From Gibbula magus (taxonomy: Eukaryota; Mollusca; Gastropoda; Trochida; Trochidae), in the NCBI GenBank assembly GCA_936450465.1, contig OW388289.1:80803093-80867092 (forward strand): 64,000 bases of DNA, in the 5' to 3' direction. How positions within the stretch are numbered: position 1 is the stretch's first letter; every line of letters begins with the position of its first letter. The position numbers and the translations under genes were made by a program. Under the pieces are notes generated by a model. It was not told where the DNA came from, did no database searches, and saw nothing but the letters and a program-made list of their open reading frames with translations. This document shows, one piece after another, positions 62,101 to 64,000 of this stretch.

Positions 62101-64000
62101 GTCTATTCATTCCAATAAAATCGTTTTAATGTATATTTCATAAAATATCAATGTGTGTTTAGATGGCTAGAGCAGAACATTGAGCAGAACTGTGTGATAT
62201 TTCGGAATATTCATTTACAAGTTATCAAAACATGATGTTTTGGTTTAGTTTGTGTTAGATTTCTTTCATAAAAACTCTTAAAATTAGTTGGTTGTGGGTT
62301 CATATTTTTACATTCGGTCATGGAGAAAATCAATTGCAATTATAATTGTGCCTACAACATCAACAAATGTAAAAGACTGATTTATTACATTAACATTTAA
62401 AGAGACATTTAGTGTGTTCGTGTTTCCATAGAAACTTTTCCCACACATATAAATGCCTGGAGAAATCTTTCATTTACAATGACATATGAAAAAATAATGT
62501 TCATATCAGGTCATGATGACACTGAATGCGATGTCATTAGTTGGATTTTCCATTCTTGCATTCTACGTAATTAACACTCGTCATCCTCTCCTTAATAGAA
62601 GTATAGCCCCGATCTCCTCTCCTCAATAGAAGTATAACCCCGATCTCCTCTCCTCAATAGAGTATAACCCCGACCTCCTCTCCTCAATAGAGTATAACCC
62701 CGACCTCCTCTCCTCAATAGAGTATAACCCCGACCTCCTCTCCTCAATAGAAGTATAACCCCGATCTCCTCTCCTCAATAGAAGTATAACCCCGATCTCC
62801 TCTCCTCAATAGAAGTATAACCCCGATCTCCTCTCCTCAATAGAAGTATAACCCCGACCTCCTCTCCTCAATAGAAGTATAACCCCGATCTCCTCTCCTC
62901 AATAGAAGTATAACCCCGATCTCCTCTCCTCAATAGAAGTATAACCCCGATCTCCTCTCCTCAATAGAAGTATAACCCCGATCTCCTCTCCTCAATAGAA
63001 GTATAACCCCGACCTCCTCTCCTCAATAGACGTATAACCCCGACCTCCTCTCCTCAATAGAAGTATAACCCCGATCTCCTCTCCTCAATAGAGTATAACC
63101 CCGACCTCCTCTCCTCAATAGAAGTATAACCCCGACCTCCTCTCCTCAATAGAAGTATAACCCCGATCTCCTCTCCTCAATAGAAGTATAACCCCGATCT
63201 CCTCTCCTCAATAGAAGTATAACCCCGATCTCCTCTCCTCAATAGAAGTATAACCCCGACCTCCTCTCCTCAATAGAAGTATAACCCCGATCTCCTCTCC
63301 TCAATAGAAGTATAACCCCGATCTCCTCTCCTCAATAGAAGTATAACCCCGATCTCCTCTCCTCAATAGAAGTATAACCCCGATCTCCTCTCCTCAATAG
63401 AAGTATAACCCCGATCTCCTCTCCTCAATAGACGTATAACCCCGACCTCCTCTCCTCAATAGAAGTATAACCCCGATCTCCTCTCCTCAATAGAGTATAA
63501 CCCCGATCTCCTCTCCTCAATAGAGTATAACCCCGACCTCCTCTCCTCAATAGAAGTATAACCCCGACCTCCTCTCCTCAATAGAAGTATAACCCCGATC
63601 TCCTCTCCTCAATAGAGTATAACCCCGATCTCCTCTCCTCAATAGAAGTATAACCCCGACCTCCTCTCCTCAATAGAAGTATAACCCCGATCTCCTCTCC
63701 TCAATAGAAGTATAACCCCGATCTCCTCTCCTCAATAGAAGTATAACCCCGATCTCCTCTCCTCAATAGAAGTATAACCCCGACCTACTCTCCTCAATAG
63801 AAGTATAACCCCGACCTCCTCTCCTCAATAGAAGTATAACCCCGATCCTTTACTAAACCTATGTCTGCAGCACCTGTCGCTGATGATCACGTCAGACTTG
63901 TCCAGCTCTGAGGTGAGTCTACTGGACGACGAGTATGAGCTGAGCAGTGTGAATAGACTGAGCTTCATTGACGAACAGGAGTGGGAGATGCGGAACTTCG
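50198..64000 (+). CDS. pentameric ligand-gated ion channel, cysteine-less (Pro-loop), 5' part
   Basis: Exons 50198-50488, 58114-58308 and 63871 to the window edge join in phase 0 at both introns (CGG|GTGAGT, CTGCAG|AAC, CAG|GTACTC, CTGCAG|CAC), giving 205 residues of the extracellular domain. The ATG at 50198 is the first in frame; a TGA lies at 50147. Residues about 57-90 (VFIRVVFLKIGEIDTMKEQF, then VFVQARWREPSLD) are the family's first strands, where RWREP is the loop with the conserved Trp. Exon 2 has WNPKLLIQN and DFPFDIQ (157-160 FPFD), and exon 3 has SFIDEQEWEM. Such proteins form five-subunit membrane channels opened by small ligands. Aligning to FPxD, the two Cys of the 13-residue Cys-loop are Glu and Leu here, as in prokaryotic Pro-loop channels. 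No N-terminal signal peptide is visible; the first 50 residues are polar. The ligand and ion selectivity cannot be read, because the transmembrane exons lie outside. Confidence 0.82.
50489..53680 (+). other. first part of channel intron 1, no gene seen
   Basis: AT-rich intron sequence. The only structure noted is a 15-bp-arm hairpin at 51313-51357 (TCGAGCGGCCATTTT and its near-complement). No exon of the channel family was recognised here. Confidence 0.6.
51313..51357. repeat. short hairpin
   Basis: TCGAGCGGCCATTTTGATG pairs with AAATGGCCGCTCGA around a 13-bp loop. Confidence 0.6.
53680..54630 (+). mobile_element. LINE RT fragment split by a nested DNA element
   Basis: The left part (53697-53751) reads GVFAGVPQGSVLGPLLL. 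The right part (54449-54630) reads VYINDIVEGINSNIRLFADD and then DLKRIAEWAEQC. Together they are the central RT region of a jockey/CR1-like element with an intact FADD box but later stops. The two parts are separated by the element at 53752-54442. Confidence 0.8.
53752..54442. mobile_element. non-autonomous DNA element nested in the LINE
   Basis: About 690 bp, bounded by TACCCCCGCTACGACGTCAT at the left and AGCGGATGGCGGGGGTAA near the right, imperfect inverted ends. TCTTGTT occurs on both sides (53745-53751 and 54443-54449) and may be the target duplication. About 20 bp lie between the right inverted end and the second TCTTGTT, so the exact boundary is uncertain. CCGTCCGTCC near the left end resembles a repeat common in mollusc genomes (from memory). 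Confidence 0.6.
54615..55110. repeat. degenerate minisatellite (TTTGTCCATGATGACACTTG...)
   Basis: The unit is about 31 bp at the left (AGTAGATATTTGTCCATGAT plus GACACTTGTCC) and loosens to CTTGGTGGCACTTGTCC-type words at the right. The first unit runs straight on from the LINE RT coding sequence. Confidence 0.8.
55230..55625 (+). mobile_element. Tc1-like transposase remnant
   Basis: Across two frames the sequence reads like the C-terminal half of a Tc1 DDE transposase: an RVGPVCSGETDC lead, then NINVLPWPPRSSELTLMEHI with WDQLDVYVNR after it, matching the NVLPWPxxSPDLNPIEHxWD block, and finally SRDAHTRY before a stop near 55585. The catalytic Asp of SPDLNPIEH reads Glu (SSELTLMEH). With frame breaks, it is inactive. 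Confidence 0.8.
55640..58113 (+). other. remaining part of channel intron 1
   Basis: AT-rich, with MITE family D copy 2 at 57396-57550. A plus-strand frame at 56918-57220 (FEWVPEHGKYGPIPLEAANY) has no recognised family and no support. The intron ends at TTCCTTTCTGCAG (58113). Confidence 0.6.
57396..57550. mobile_element. hairpin MITE, family D, copy 2 (in the channel intron)
   Basis: AATTACCCGA, CATGTGACCTTTACGAAACG, AGCGAGAGCGAGGGTTATAC, CACGAGTTTCGTAAAAGTC, TTTCGAGTGTAATAATTT and ATTACCCG occur in the same order as in 20433-20590. It sits inside intron 1 of the ion-channel CDS. Confidence 0.65.
58258..59953 (+). repeat. 27-copy, 63-bp minisatellite made from the channel exon end and its splice donor
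   Basis: Each unit holds the last 51 bp of channel exon 2 (GWFTENLELEDFPFDIQ) followed by 12 bp GTACTCTTAAAG from the intron. 27 x 63 - 12 + 7 = 1696 bp, which is exactly the measured length; the extra 7 bp (AACCGAG) lie in copy 12. Units differ mainly at one codon (CTC, TTC or CGA before GAA). The last unit has a CG-to-AC change (FPLHIQ) and leads into a different intron sequence, GTACTCATCGG. All 27 retain CAG|GTACTC. As the unit is a multiple of 3 without stops, open frames of 245-637 residues appear on both strands; these are by-products unless later donors are used. Confidence 0.95.
59991..60352. mobile_element. TTAA-flanked MITE (piggyBac-like ends)
   Basis: TTAA then AGGCACTGTAGCACGTTTTTT at the left is mirrored by AAAAAACGTGCTACTGCCCCTT then TTAA at the right. 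A TTAA target site fits piggyBac-type elements. The interior codes for nothing seen. A similar left end (TTAAAGGCACTGTTGCACG) occurs near 34217. Confidence 0.7.
61152..61230 (-). repeat. tRNA-Leu-like sequence (pseudogene or SINE head)
   Basis: The minus strand reads CCCCTTGGCGCAGAAGTCTA, then GTGGATACGGGTTCGAGACG. The A and B boxes are spaced for a tRNA with a long variable arm (Leu/Ser type). The anticodon stem does not close well. Confidence 0.5.
61382..61520. mobile_element. foldback element (139 bp)
   Basis: GATAAGCCAT..CCTCGGATATGGTAAGGTTG..GACCCTGATA..GGAAAAACCC on the left is mirrored on the right, around GATGCTTCGCATC at 61445-61457. A few mismatches are present. Confidence 0.7.
62585..63846 (+). 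repeat. about 41-copy, 28-31-bp minisatellite ending at a splice acceptor
   Basis: The unit is ATAGAAGTATAACCCCGATC then TCCTCTCCTCA (31 bp), with a shorter variant (ATAGAGTATAACC) and a C/T variant in GA(C/T)CTCC. The array is very homogeneous and stops 24 bp before channel exon 3 (acceptor CTGCAG at 63870). Its pyrimidine-rich blocks resemble polypyrimidine tracts. Confidence 0.95.

Overview
The window looks like metazoan nuclear DNA, most likely from a mollusc (probably a bivalve). This is an inference from style: it is AT-rich, genes are split by short spliceosomal introns with GT..AG ends, genes are sparse, and it is full of small hairpin elements, minisatellites, tRNA-derived repeats and broken LINEs. 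No organism-specific marker was found, so the species is not claimed.

Genes. (1) 607-4540, minus strand: ARMC6, an armadillo-repeat protein, fully reconstructable from five coding exons plus a likely 5' UTR exon (465 aa). (2) 10270-11559, minus: an intact single-exon CDS of 429 aa with charged and helical ends and a Ser-rich middle; family not recognised. (3) About 49.3-64.0 kb, plus: the 5' half of a pentameric ligand-gated ion channel (Cys-loop superfamily). It has three coding exons in the window and runs off the right edge. Its loop keeps the FPFD core but both signature cysteines are absent, and no signal peptide is visible. (4) 45.4-49.8 kb, minus: three weaker exon candidates with good splice sites, one encoding a membrane anchor; they cannot be joined in one frame with confidence.

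Mobile and repeat DNA fills the rest. There are LINE remnants at 16.0-16.65 kb (minus), 27.35-27.83 kb, 38.9-39.1 kb and 53.68-54.63 kb (the last split by a nested DNA element), and a Tc1-like transposase remnant at 55.2-55.6 kb. There are several hairpin or TIR element families with more than one copy in the window, three tRNA-like sequences, AT microsatellites, a 20-G run, and six minisatellites with units of 7, 16, about 22, about 31 (two arrays) and 63 bp.

The most striking structure is at 58258-59953. The last 51 bp of a channel exon plus 12 bp of its intron, including the 5' splice site, are tandemly repeated 27 times. Every copy keeps a CAG|GTACTC-type donor. Donors 1-11 are in frame with the next exon and would add multiples of 21 residues at the Pro-loop. 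A 7-bp insertion in copy 12 puts donors 12-27 out of frame, so they lead to an early stop in the next exon. The same intron ends in a second, about 41-copy minisatellite that stops about 24 bp before the next exon. This is the best candidate for an undescribed system: an exon-boundary minisatellite that offers a ladder of alternative splice donors.
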